Of a stretch of DNA of 48,511 nucleotides, positions 10,362 through 18,624 are shown one piece after another (the first letter of the stretch is position 1; every line of letters starts with the position of its first letter). The stretch covers positions 1-48,511 of the forward strand of contig JANDJZ010000373.1 of assembly GCA_027943245.1 (NCBI GenBank), given 5' to 3'. This DNA is from Acanthamoeba sp. SK_2022b. Taxonomy: Eukaryota > Discosea > Longamoebia > Acanthamoebidae. The notes below the pieces were generated by a model. It saw nothing but the letters and a program-made list of their open reading frames with translations. It was not told where the DNA came from and made no database searches. The position numbers and the translations under genes were made by a program.

Positions 10362-12053
10362 TCAGATCGGACAGCCGCCCATTTTTTCTTCTTCGCTCAG
10401 GGTGTCCAGCTGCAGGATGTTCAGCATGCTGTTGGCGATCTCCCGTTCGCCCATCACCACCTGATTAGCGCCGCGATCGGTGATGTAGGCCACTTCGTCG
10501 TCGTAGTGGGCGCGGGCGATGATCTCGATGTTCGGCCGCTTGGCGCGCGCCGAGGCGACGATCTCGCCGGCCTCATAGCCGTTGGGGATGGTCAGCAGCA
10601 GCCAGCGCGCGCAGTCGAGCCGCGCCAGATCCATCACTTCCGGATTGGCGGCGTTGCCCAGCACCGTCTTGATGCCCTGTTCGCGCAGCGCTTCCACCCG
10701 TGGGCGGGAGTTCTCGATCACCACCAGCGGAATGCCCGCCTCGGCCAGTTTGCCGCCCAGCAGGCTGCCGACACGGCCATAGCCGACCACCAGCGCGTGG
10801 TTGCACATGTCCACCGGGATCTGCTTCTCTTCTTCCACCGCCTCTTCGAGAATTTGCTCTTCGATGGTTTCGGTTTTGGCCAGATAGCGCTCCAGCAGGG
10901 TGAACAGCAGCGGGTTGAGCATGATGGACAGAATGGCGCCGGCCAGCACCAGATTGCGCCCGTGTTCCGACATCATGCCGAGCGCGATGCCGAGGCCCGC
11001 CAGAATAAAGGCGAATTCGCCGATCTGCGCCAGGCTGGCGGAAATGGTCAGCGCGGTGCGCTTGGAATGACCGAACATTTTCACCAGCAGGAACGCGGCG
11101 GCAGATTTGCCGAACACGATGATTGCCAGCGTCGCCAGCACCGCCAGCGGTTCGTTAATCACGATCATCGGATCGAACAGCATGCCGACCGAGACGAAGA
11201 ACAGCACCGCGAACGCGTCGCGCAGCGGCAGGGTGTCGTGCGCCGCACGGTGGCTCAGTTCGGACTCATTCAGCACCATGCCGGCGAAGAAGGCGCCCAG
11301 CGCGAAGGAGACGTCGAACAGCTTCACCGCGCCGTAGGCGATGCCGAGCGCCAGCGCCAACACCGCCAGGGTGAACAGCTCGCGCGAGCCGGTGCTGGCG
11401 GTTTTCGACAGGATCCACGGCACCAGGCGGCGGCCGACCACGATCATCAACGCGATGAAGGCGATGACCTTACCGATGGTCAGCGCCAGCTCCATCAGCA
11501 GCTGGCTGCTGCTGGCGTTGTCGTTGCCCAGCATATTGCCGAAGGCGGGCAGCAAGACCAGCGTCAGCACCATCGCCAAATCTTCGACGATCAGCCAGCC
11601 GATGGCGATTTGCCCGCGCTGGCTGTCGATCAGCTGCCGTTCCTCCAGGGCACGCAGCAGCACCACGGTGCTGGCGGTGGAGAGGCAGAGGCCGAACACC
11701 AGACCGGAGATCAGATCCCAGCCGAGCAGCTTGGACAGCCCCATACCGAGCAGGGTAGCGACGGCTATCTGCGCCACGGCGCCGGGAATGGCGATAGATT
11801 TTACTGCGAGGAGGTCTTTCAAAGAGAAGTGCAGGCCAACACCGAACATCAACAGGATAACGCCGATTTCCGCCAGTTCCGGCGCCAGTGAGGTATCGGC
11901 GACGAAACCGGGGGTGAACGGGCCGGCGAGCACCCCTGCGGCCAGATACCCCACCAGAGGGGAGATGCGCAGGCGGTTCGCCAGCATGCCGAGGAGGAAG
12001 GCGAGTACTAACCCTCCGACGATGGTGGTGATGAGCGGTGTTGAATTATGCAT
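10362..12053 (-). CDS. ybaL: Kef-type cation:proton antiporter YbaL
   Basis: This 563-residue CPA2-family protein has an N-terminal membrane domain (about 12 segments, residues 5-390) and a cytoplasmic RCK/TrkA-N domain (from about 415, with the Rossmann motif VVGYGRVGS). It resembles E. coli YbaL (558 residues), a predicted K+/H+ antiporter of the inner membrane. Unlike KefB/KefC, no separate quinone-reductase-like partner gene is adjacent. Convergent with gsk. The 245-bp gap upstream (12054-12298) holds a hairpin but no gene. Confidence 0.93.
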   Translation of the reverse strand: MHNSTPLITTIVGGLVLAFLLGMLANRLRISPLVGYLAAGVLAGPFTPGFVADTSLAPELAEIGVILLMFGVGLHFSLKDLLAVKSIAIPGAVAQIAVATLLGMGLSKLLGWDLISGLVFGLCLSTASTVVLLRALEERQLIDSQRGQIAIGWLIVEDLAMVLTLVLLPAFGNMLGNDNASSSQLLMELALTIGKVIAFIALMIVVGRRLVPWILSKTASTGSRELFTLAVLALALGIAYGAVKLFDVSFALGAFFAGMVLNESELSHRAAHDTLPLRDAFAVLFFVSVGMLFDPMIVINEPLAVLATLAIIVFGKSAAAFLLVKMFGHSKRTALTISASLAQIGEFAFILAGLGIALGMMSEHGRNLVLAGAILSIMLNPLLFTLLERYLAKTETIEEQILEEAVEEEKQIPVDMCNHALVVGYGRVGSLLGGKLAEAGIPLVVIENSRPRVEALREQGIKTVLGNAANPEVMDLARLDCARWLLLTIPNGYEAGEIVASARAKRPNIEIIARAHYDDEVAYITDRGANQVVMGEREIANSMLNILQLDTLSEEEKMGGCPI

Positions 12054-12257
12054 CCATACTCCTTCTGGCTATGCATCGCGGCACGGGAGAAACGCAACAA
12101 AGTTACGAAAAGATACATTTAGTTTATTGCATTTGTTCGCGGCTTGCTTGGCTAATTTGGCCTTTTTTGTAAAAAAGCAGAGGATTTCACTTAAGGCGCG
12201 GCAATGAGGAGATTTTGTGTCAGATAAGCCAAATAACATTGGTTTATCCGTGGGATA

Positions 12258-12287
12258 GCCCGGATGAATAAATAATTTCATCCGGGC
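12258..12287. other. Stem-loop between fsr and ybaL
   Basis: GCCCGGATGAA (12258-12268) pairs with TTCATCCGGGC (12277-12287). No T-run follows on either strand, so it is not a typical intrinsic terminator. It lies just beyond the fsr stop and may protect the fsr mRNA 3' end or act in Rho-dependent termination. Confidence 0.5.
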
Positions 12288-12298
12288 ATTCAGCGGGG

Positions 12299-13519
12299 TT
12301 ATTGCGCTTTATGCTCCATATTGGGCAGTAGCGCCGTGATAATGCCGATCAGCGGCAGGAAAGCACAGATTTGGTAGACCAGCTCGATACTGGTCAAATC
12401 GGCGACATAACCAAGAACTGCCGCACCTAACCCACCCATACCGAAAGCAAAACCGAAGAATAAGCCGGAAACCATGCCGACTTTACCGGGGATCAGCTCC
12501 TGCGCATAGACCAGGATGGCGGAGAACGCCGAGGCGAGAATAACCCCGATGATCACCGTCAAAATGCCGGTCCAATACAGGGATGCATAGGGTAAAACAA
12601 GGGTAAACGGTGCAGCGCCGAGAATGGAGCCCCAAATAACATATTTACGCCCTATCTTGTCGCCGAGAGGCCCGCCGATAATGGTGCCGGCCGCCACTGC
12701 GAACAGGAAGGCGAACAGGTGAATCTGTGCATTCTGCACCGAAACGCCGAACTTATGTATCAGATAAAAGGTGTAATAGCTGCTGATGCTGGCCAGATAG
12801 AAGTATTTGGAGAAAATCAGCACCAGCAGGATGCCCAGCGAGTAGGCAACGGTACGTTTTGGCAGCGGTTTCAGCAGCGACGGGCTTTTCGGCTGCCCTT
12901 TAGTTGCCCGGTGCTGATGTTGATACCACTTGCTGACCTGCAGCAACACCACGATTGCCAGCAGCGCCGCCAGCGAGAACCAGGCGACGTTGCCCTTGCC
13001 GTAAGGCGCGATGATCAGCGCCGCCAGCAGCGGGCCGAGCGAGCTGCCGAAGTTGCCGCCGACCTGGAACAGCGACTGCGCCAGGCCGTGCCGGCCGCCG
13101 GAGGCCATGCGCGCCACGCGCGAGGATTCCGGGTGGAACACCGATGAGCCGGTGCCCACCAGCGCCGCCGCCAGCAGCACCAGCGGGAAGGTGTTCGCCA
13201 CCGACAGCAGCAGCAGGCCGGACAGGGTAAAGCCCATGCCGATCGGCAGCGAGTAAGGCTGCGGGTGTTTATCGGTGTAATAGCCAATCAGCGGTTGCAG
13301 CAGCGAGGCCGTAAGCTGATAGGTCAGGGTAATCATGCCGATCTGTACGAAGCTGAGGTGAAAATCGGCTTGCAGGATCGGGTAAATCGCCAGGATCAGC
13401 GACTGGATCATATCGTTGAGCAGGTGAGACACGCTGATGGCGCCAAGGATGGAGAAGGCGGTTCCCTTCACCGCGCTGCCCTTGGCGGGCGGCATCGCGC
13501 TTTGGCTACTGTCGGTCAT
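12299..13519 (-). CDS. fsr: MFS efflux protein Fsr (fosmidomycin resistance)
   Basis: This is a 12-segment major facilitator of the inner membrane. Motifs match E. coli Fsr: SHLLNDMIQSLILAIYP in the first segment, the loop GYYTDKHPQPYSLPIGMG, and the block GTGSSVFHPESSRVARMASG. Starting at 13519 gives 406 residues, the E. coli length; an upstream in-frame ATG at 13579 would add 20 residues with no counterpart. In E. coli, overexpression gives fosmidomycin resistance; the natural substrate is unknown. It is divergent from ushA across 178 bp. Confidence 0.94.
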   Translation of the reverse strand: MTDSSQSAMPPAKGSAVKGTAFSILGAISVSHLLNDMIQSLILAIYPILQADFHLSFVQIGMITLTYQLTASLLQPLIGYYTDKHPQPYSLPIGMGFTLSGLLLLSVANTFPLVLLAAALVGTGSSVFHPESSRVARMASGGRHGLAQSLFQVGGNFGSSLGPLLAALIIAPYGKGNVAWFSLAALLAIVVLLQVSKWYQHQHRATKGQPKSPSLLKPLPKRTVAYSLGILLVLIFSKYFYLASISSYYTFYLIHKFGVSVQNAQIHLFAFLFAVAAGTIIGGPLGDKIGRKYVIWGSILGAAPFTLVLPYASLYWTGILTVIIGVILASAFSAILVYAQELIPGKVGMVSGLFFGFAFGMGGLGAAVLGYVADLTSIELVYQICAFLPLIGIITALLPNMEHKAQ

Positions 13520-13697
13520 ATTATTATTAGCCTGATAAGTTGTTGAGCACAGAGATGACATCTTAGGCAGGGCGCGCAATTTTTACCATATCTGAAATAA
13601 TCAGACTCACATCGCAAAAATTTGAAATCAGCTGTCATTAATTCGCGCTACAATTTCGCCCTCATCATAAAAGCCATTTAATACACGGAGATCCGCC

Positions 13698-15350
13698 ATG
13701 CGTTTTTCGCTGAAAACCACCGCATGCGCGTTGGCCGTTTCCCTGACGTTGCTGTCGGGGGCCGCCAGTGCCTGGGAAAAGGATAAGACCTACGCCATCA
13801 CCATTCTGCACACCAACGATCATCACGGTCACTTCTGGCAGAACGATCACGGCGAATACGGCCTGGGCGCGCAGAAAACGCTGGTGGACGGCATTCGTCA
13901 GGAAGTGGCGGCGCAGGGCGGCAGCCTGCTGCTGCTGTCGGGCGGCGATATCAACACCGGCGTGCCGGAATCGGATCTGCAGGACGCCGAGCCGGACTTC
14001 CGCGGCATGAACCTGGTGGGTTATGACGCGATGGCGATCGGCAACCACGAATTCGACAACCCGCTGAGCGTACTGCGCCAGCAGGAGAAATGGGCGACCT
14101 TCCCGCTGCTGTCCGCCAACATCTATCAGAAAAGCACTGGCCAGCGCCTGTTCAAGCCTTACGCCTTGTTCGACAAGCAGGGCATCAAGATCGCGGTGAT
14201 CGGCCTGACGACCGACGACACCGCGAAAATGGGCAACCCTGAGTACTTTACCGACATTGAATTCCGCGTGCCGACGCCGGAGGCGAAGCGGGTGGTGGAG
14301 CAATTGCGCAAGGACGAGAAACCGGACGTGATTATCGCCGCCACCCACATGGGGCACTACGACAACGGCGAACACGGCTCCAACGCGCCGGGCGACGTGG
14401 AGATGGCGCGCAGCCTGCCGGCCGGGTATCTCGACATGATCGTCGGCGGCCACTCGCAGGACCCGGTGTGCATGGCCGGCGACAACCGTAAGCAGGTGGA
14501 TTATGTGCCGGGCACGCCGTGCTCGCCGGATCGCCAGAACGGCACCTGGATCGTGCAGGCGCATGAGTGGGGCAAATACGTGGGCCGCGCCGACTTCGAA
14601 TTCCGCAACGGTGAGCTGAAGCTGGTGCATTATCAGCTGATCCCGGTGAACCTGAAGAAGAAGGTGGAGAAGGCGGACGGCACCAGCGAGCGCGTGTATT
14701 ACACCCAGCAGATCGCGGAAGATCCGACCATGATGAAGCTGCTGACGCCGTTCCAGGAGAAGGGCAAAGAGCAGCTGAGCGTGAAGATCGGCAGCGTTAA
14801 CGGCAAGCTGGAGGGCGATCGCAGCAAGGTGCGCTTCGTGCAAACCAACCTGGCGCGGGTGATGTTGGCCGCGCAGAGGGAGCGCGCCGATGCCGACTTC
14901 GCGGTGATGAGCGGCGGTGGGGTGCGTGATTCCATTGAAAGCGGCGATATCACCTACAAAAACGTGCTCAAGGTACAGCCGTTCGGCAACACCTTGGTGC
15001 ATGTCGATATGAAAGGCCGCGAGGTTGAGCAGTACCTGGCGGTAGTGGCCAACATGAAGCCGGATTCCGGCGCCTACGCCCAGTTCGCCAACGTCAGCCT
15101 GGTGGCGGACGGCAAGGGCGTCAGCGAGGTGAAGATCAACGGCCAGCCGCTGCAGGCGGATAAAACCTACCGCATGGCGACGCTGAACTTCAACGCGCTG
15201 GGCGGCGACGGCTATCCGAAGCTGGACGGGCTGCCGAGCTACGTCAACACCGGCTTTATCGATGCCGAGGTGCTCAAGCAGTACATCGAGAAACACTCGC
15301 CGCTGGATGCGGCGGCTTATGAACCGAAGGGCGAGATCGTTTATCGCTAA
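13698..15350 (+). CDS. ushA: Periplasmic UDP-sugar hydrolase / 5'-nucleotidase UshA
   Basis: UshA degrades UDP-sugars and 5'-nucleotides in the periplasm to feed uridine/adenosine uptake. The 550 residues begin with a Sec signal peptide (1-25, cleavage after GAASA). The metallophosphatase domain shows TNDHHG (Asp41, His43), GGDINTG, GNHEFDNP and GGHSQDP; the C-terminal 5'-nucleotidase domain binds substrate and contains NFNALGGDGYP. A good GGAG site precedes the start. It is followed by an intrinsic terminator. Confidence 0.97.
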   Translation: MRFSLKTTACALAVSLTLLSGAASAWEKDKTYAITILHTNDHHGHFWQNDHGEYGLGAQKTLVDGIRQEVAAQGGSLLLLSGGDINTGVPESDLQDAEPDFRGMNLVGYDAMAIGNHEFDNPLSVLRQQEKWATFPLLSANIYQKSTGQRLFKPYALFDKQGIKIAVIGLTTDDTAKMGNPEYFTDIEFRVPTPEAKRVVEQLRKDEKPDVIIAATHMGHYDNGEHGSNAPGDVEMARSLPAGYLDMIVGGHSQDPVCMAGDNRKQVDYVPGTPCSPDRQNGTWIVQAHEWGKYVGRADFEFRNGELKLVHYQLIPVNLKKKVEKADGTSERVYYTQQIAEDPTMMKLLTPFQEKGKEQLSVKIGSVNGKLEGDRSKVRFVQTNLARVMLAAQRERADADFAVMSGGGVRDSIESGDITYKNVLKVQPFGNTLVHVDMKGREVEQYLAVVANMKPDSGAYAQFANVSLVADGKGVSEVKINGQPLQADKTYRMATLNFNALGGDGYPKLDGLPSYVNTGFIDAEVLKQYIEKHSPLDAAAYEPKGEIVYR

Positions 15351-15361
15351 TCGCCACCGCA

Positions 15362-15396
15362 GCGGCCTGCTCCCCATGGGCAGGCCGCCTGTTTTC
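15362..15396 (+). terminator. Intrinsic terminator of ushA
   Basis: A perfect 9-bp stem (GCGGCCTGC at 15362-15370, GCAGGCCGC at 15380-15388) is followed by CTGTTTTCC. The T-run is short. Confidence 0.7.
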
Positions 15397-15499
15397 CCGC
15401 CGAAATCCTCCTTCAAACGCACGCAAAAGTCGCCGCCGCCGCCTTCCAATGATAGCCTGAGCAACAATTTGGTTTTGATAACGCAAGCAGGGAGATGAC

Positions 15500-16966
15500 A
15501 TGTTGAAAACCGCAGGCTGGCTGCTGCCCGCCATCCTGGCGCTGGCGGGGTGTTCGTCATCCGGCCAACGCCATGAGCAAACGCTCAGCCAGGCGCTGGC
15601 GGCCATCGGCCAAGACAAGGCGCTGGTTGGCGCGTCGAGCGGCGTGATGGTGCGTGATGCCGACAGCGGCACCGTGCTGTATCAGGCGCACGCGCAGCAG
15701 CGCCTGGCGCCGGCTTCCAACATGAAGATGTTCACTTCTCTGGCGGCGTTCGGCGTGCTGGGGGCGGATTACCGGTTTGAAACCCGGCTGCTGACCACCG
15801 GCGAGCAGCGCGGCGACACCTTGCAGGGGGATCTCTATCTGCAGGGCAGCGGCGATCCGACGTTGCACCCTGACGATCTCGACACCTTCGCCGCCACGCT
15901 GGCGCAGCGCGGCATTCGCCATATTCATGGGCGGCTGATCCTGGACGCCAGCGCGTTCGATCAAACGCCCTTCGGCGCCGGCTGGAGCTGGGACGACGAA
16001 CCCTTCGCTTTCGGCGCGCCGATCTCGGCGCTGAACTACGCCTTTACCCCCGGTGGCGATATCAACGTGGTGCGGGTGGACGTGCAGCCGGGTGCCCGCG
16101 CCGGTGCGCCAGGGCGGGTGGGTTTCTATCCTGCCAATGACGCGGTGACGCTGGTCAACCGCACCACCACCGGCGGCGACACCGCACTGACGTTCGATCG
16201 CCAGCCGGGCAGCAACCGAATCGTGGTCAGCGGCACCATCGCCGCGCAGGCGGAGACCCGCTCGCGATTGATCACCGTCGATCAACCGGCCCGCGTGATC
16301 GGCGCCTTATTGCAACATGCGCTGCGCGCGCACGGCATCACGCTGCGCGGTAACGCGGAAGAGGGCGTGACCCCTGCCGATGCCCGGTTGCTGGCCGAAA
16401 AAACCTCGCCGCCGCTCTCTCGCCTGGCCGTCACCTTCCTGAAGGTGTCCAACAACGGTTACGGCGAGGTACTGACCAAGGCGATGGGCCGCAAGACGCA
16501 GGGCAAGGGGGATTGGGCCGCCGGCCTGCAGGCGATCGGCCAGTTTGTGCAAAGCCAGGGCATCGCGGCCGGCGCGTACCGTCAGGTAGACGGTTCCGGG
16601 CTGTCGCGCATGAACCAAATCACGGCGCAGCAGCTGACGACGCTGCTGCTGGCAGCCAGGAAACAGCCGTGGTTTGCCGCCTGGTATAACGCCTTGCCCA
16701 TCGCGGGCCAGCCGGGGTTGCTGGTGGGCGGTACGCTGCAGAGCCGCATGGTGAAGACGGCGGCGGCGGGCCGCGCCCACGCCAAGAGCGGTTCCATGAC
16801 CGGGGTCTCGTCGCTCAGCGGCTATGTCGACTCGGCGACCGGACGGCCGCTGGCGTTCGCCATCATCAGCAACAACTATCTGGTGCCCGGCGCGGAGGTG
16901 AAGGCGCTGGAGGACCGCCTGGTCGAGACGCTGGCGGCCTGTGACGCTACGGTGGTGTGCCGCTGA
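15500..16966 (+). CDS. dacB: PBP4-type D-alanyl-D-alanine carboxypeptidase/endopeptidase, predicted lipoprotein
   Basis: This is a class C low-molecular-mass penicillin-binding protein of peptidase family S13 (488 residues). The active-site motifs are all present: SNMK with nucleophile Ser73 and Lys76, SNN at 317-319, and KSG at 429-431, with the usual large insert between the first two. It should trim or cleave peptidoglycan cross-links in the periplasm. Unlike E. coli PBP4, which is soluble, the N-terminus carries a lipobox (LALAGC, Cys18) followed by Ser, which predicts outer-membrane anchoring. A GGGAG ribosome site is 6 nt from the start. The symbol is by family only; the true dacB orthologue may lie elsewhere. 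Confidence 0.88.
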   Translation: MLKTAGWLLPAILALAGCSSSGQRHEQTLSQALAAIGQDKALVGASSGVMVRDADSGTVLYQAHAQQRLAPASNMKMFTSLAAFGVLGADYRFETRLLTTGEQRGDTLQGDLYLQGSGDPTLHPDDLDTFAATLAQRGIRHIHGRLILDASAFDQTPFGAGWSWDDEPFAFGAPISALNYAFTPGGDINVVRVDVQPGARAGAPGRVGFYPANDAVTLVNRTTTGGDTALTFDRQPGSNRIVVSGTIAAQAETRSRLITVDQPARVIGALLQHALRAHGITLRGNAEEGVTPADARLLAEKTSPPLSRLAVTFLKVSNNGYGEVLTKAMGRKTQGKGDWAAGLQAIGQFVQSQGIAAGAYRQVDGSGLSRMNQITAQQLTTLLLAARKQPWFAAWYNALPIAGQPGLLVGGTLQSRMVKTAAAGRAHAKSGSMTGVSSLSGYVDSATGRPLAFAIISNNYLVPGAEVKALEDRLVETLAACDATVVCR

Positions 16967-16976
16967 GCGCGCGGCG

Positions 16977-17456
16977 TCAGTCGCGCTTGGCGATGTCGGC
17001 GAAGCTGCCGGCCAGCAGGCGGCACAGATCGGCGGCGGCCAGCTCGATGTCCAGCCCGCGTTTGCCGCCGGAAACGTAGATGGTGGCGAACGCTTGCGCC
17101 GGGCTGTCGATCACCGTCGGCAGCCGTTTTTTCTGCCCCAGCGGGCTAATGCCGCCCACCAGATACCCGGTGACGCGCTGCGCCAGCTGCGGATCGGCCA
17201 TCTCGGCCTTTTTGGCGCCGAGGGCGCGGGCGACCTTTTTCAGATCCAGCTGGGTGGCGACCGGCGTGACCGCCACCGCCAGGTGTTTGGCGTCGCCGTT
17301 CAGCGCCACCAGCAAGGTTTTGTAAACCCGATCGGCATCCAGCCCCAGCTTTCTCACCGCTTCGTCGCCGAAATTAGTTTCGTTGCTGTCGTGGTGATAC
17401 GGATGAAGGGTAAAGGTGACCTTTTGTTTTTCGAGCAGAACGACTGCGGGCGTCAT
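16977..17456 (-). CDS. ybaK: Cys-tRNA(Pro)/Cys-tRNA(Cys) deacylase YbaK
   Basis: YbaK removes cysteine misacylated on tRNA-Pro, acting in trans with prolyl-tRNA synthetase. The 159 residues match E. coli YbaK in length and along the chain: [14 protein letters not shown], the VNGD-like substrate loop (here [16 protein letters not shown]), and [17 protein letters not shown] with its catalytic lysine region. It is convergent with dacB, with only 10 bp between the stops. Confidence 0.96.
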   Translation of the reverse strand: MTPAVVLLEKQKVTFTLHPYHHDSNETNFGDEAVRKLGLDADRVYKTLLVALNGDAKHLAVAVTPVATQLDLKKVARALGAKKAEMADPQLAQRVTGYLVGGISPLGQKKRLPTVIDSPAQAFATIYVSGGKRGLDIELAAADLCRLLAGSFADIAKRD

Positions 17457-17562
17457 GATGTGTTGTCCAGAATGTCCCCTGCGGGGGAAGGGTGATAACC
17501 AGCTTTAAAAATACAAAAATCCGACCTGCCCGGCAACCTGAGCGGCTGTTACATAAAGCGGG

Positions 17563-17592
17563 TTGCCAAGATATTCACCGGGTTGCTACCCT
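17563..17592 (+). promoter_or_regulatory. Candidate promoter of chiX
   Basis: TTGCCA at 17563-17568 and TACCCT at 17587-17592 are 18 bp apart. Transcription would start about 17599-17601, which places the first hairpin of ChiX at the RNA 5' end. Confidence 0.55.
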
Positions 17593-17599
17593 GTTTACT

Positions 17600-17686
17600 G
17601 TAACCGTTAACACGGTTGCTATGCGTATAACTAGAATACAAGAAATTCCTCTTTGACTGGCCAATAGCGATATTGGCCTCTTTTTT
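17600..17686 (+). ncRNA. chiX: Small regulatory RNA ChiX (MicM/SroB)
   Basis: The 3' half (from GAAATTCCTCTTTGAC at 17642, through the stem GGCCAATA-GCGA-TATTGGCC at 17659-17678, to the T-run) is nearly identical to E. coli ChiX, and the locus between ybaK and ybaP is the same. ChiX is an Hfq-dependent RNA that silences chitoporin (chiP) and related genes by pairing its CCUCUUUGAC seed with ribosome sites; in Serratia it influences chitinase production. The 5' half differs from E. coli: it forms its own hairpin (AACCGT 17602-17607 with ACGGTT 17612-17617). The terminator's T-run overlaps the stop codon of ybaP on the opposite strand. The 5' end is estimated. Confidence 0.88.
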
Positions 17687-18491
17687 AGCCCTGCGGCTGC
17701 AGCATCGCCGGCAGGTTATCCTCGCCGTACAGGTGCAATGCGCCAACCGCCACCACATAGTCCCCGGCCGGCAGCGCCTCCAGCTGACGCCGCCAGTCGC
17801 GATTGCGCTGATGCATCAGCACATCGTACAGCCCGGCGCTGAAGGTGGCGGGCAGGGTGTCCAGCGTGCCGCGCGGTTTGGCGTCCAGCCACCAGCTCAC
17901 CATGGTTTGCAGCAGCCGCGCGTTGGTGTGCCAGTGCTCCAGCGTATCGCGCAGCAGCGCAATGCCGCCTTCCGGCAGCTGTTCCAGCATCGCCAGCTGC
18001 TGCTGCGCCCCTTCCAGCTCGATCACCGGTTTGTCCTGCGCCCGGGCGGCCTGCAGCAACTGATAGTCCACGCCGTACTCTGCCCGCAGCCCCAGACGCT
18101 GGGCCTGGCGCGCCTGCATCATCAGCGCGACCTGCCAGCCGGGCAGGGTGGCGAAGGCGTATGGATCGGCGCCCAGCTCATGGCACAGCGCCAGCAGCCG
18201 TTGATATTCTTCGGCGGACAGGCGCTGTTCCAGCGCCGGCTGCAGCTCGGCGTGGTCGAAAGGCGAGGCGGAATCGGTGATATCGGCTTCGACGATCAGC
18301 GCGTCGGCCTGTTGCAGCCGGGCGGCGAGCCGGGGCGGCAACGGCGACATATCGACGGTGCCCATATGGATGCTGCCCACCAGATGCAGCCGACGATCGC
18401 CCGGCAGAGTGATGTCCAACGCCGGATAAGCGTAACGTTTGGGCGAGATCAGGCCGAGAAAGGCGGCGAGGCGGCGTAACAGTTGACCCAT
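17685..18491 (-). CDS. ybaP: TraB/GumN family protein YbaP
   Basis: The 268-residue protein aligns with E. coli YbaP (264) along its length. Conserved TraB-family elements are HLVGSIHMGT (about residues 35-44, the GxxH motif), ADALIVEADI, YGVDYQLLQAA and the C-terminal VVAVGALHLYGEDNLP with its GALH motif. The family is thought to be metal-dependent proteases or regulators; the function of YbaP is unknown. The start at 18491 has GGAG 10 nt upstream; the longer frame to 18608 is not supported. The stop codon lies in the chiX terminator. Confidence 0.88.
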   Translation of the reverse strand: MGQLLRRLAAFLGLISPKRYAYPALDITLPGDRRLHLVGSIHMGTVDMSPLPPRLAARLQQADALIVEADITDSASPFDHAELQPALEQRLSAEEYQRLLALCHELGADPYAFATLPGWQVALMMQARQAQRLGLRAEYGVDYQLLQAARAQDKPVIELEGAQQQLAMLEQLPEGGIALLRDTLEHWHTNARLLQTMVSWWLDAKPRGTLDTLPATFSAGLYDVLMHQRNRDWRRQLEALPAGDYVVAVGALHLYGEDNLPAMLQPQG

Positions 18492-18590
18492 ACGGCGTGG
18501 CTCCTGAATAACGGATGCGCGTTTCAGCATGAAAGGCGAGGGAAAATCGTCATTCATGCTAAACGCTATCCGCCGCGCAGGAAAGCCCGG

Positions 18591-18619
18591 AAAACAGCGG
18601 GGCGCCATGACGGCGCCCC
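18591..18619 (-). terminator. Intrinsic terminator of copA
   Basis: Read on the minus strand, GGGGCGCC (18619-18612) pairs with GGCGCCCC (18606-18599) and is followed by GCTGTTTTCC. It lies 5 bp after the copA stop. Confidence 0.8.
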
Positions 18620-18624
18620 GGCGA

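Noticed and set aside
12258..12287. Hairpin beyond fsr as an intrinsic terminator
   Set aside because: The stem is good but neither strand has a T-run, so it is recorded only as a stem-loop.
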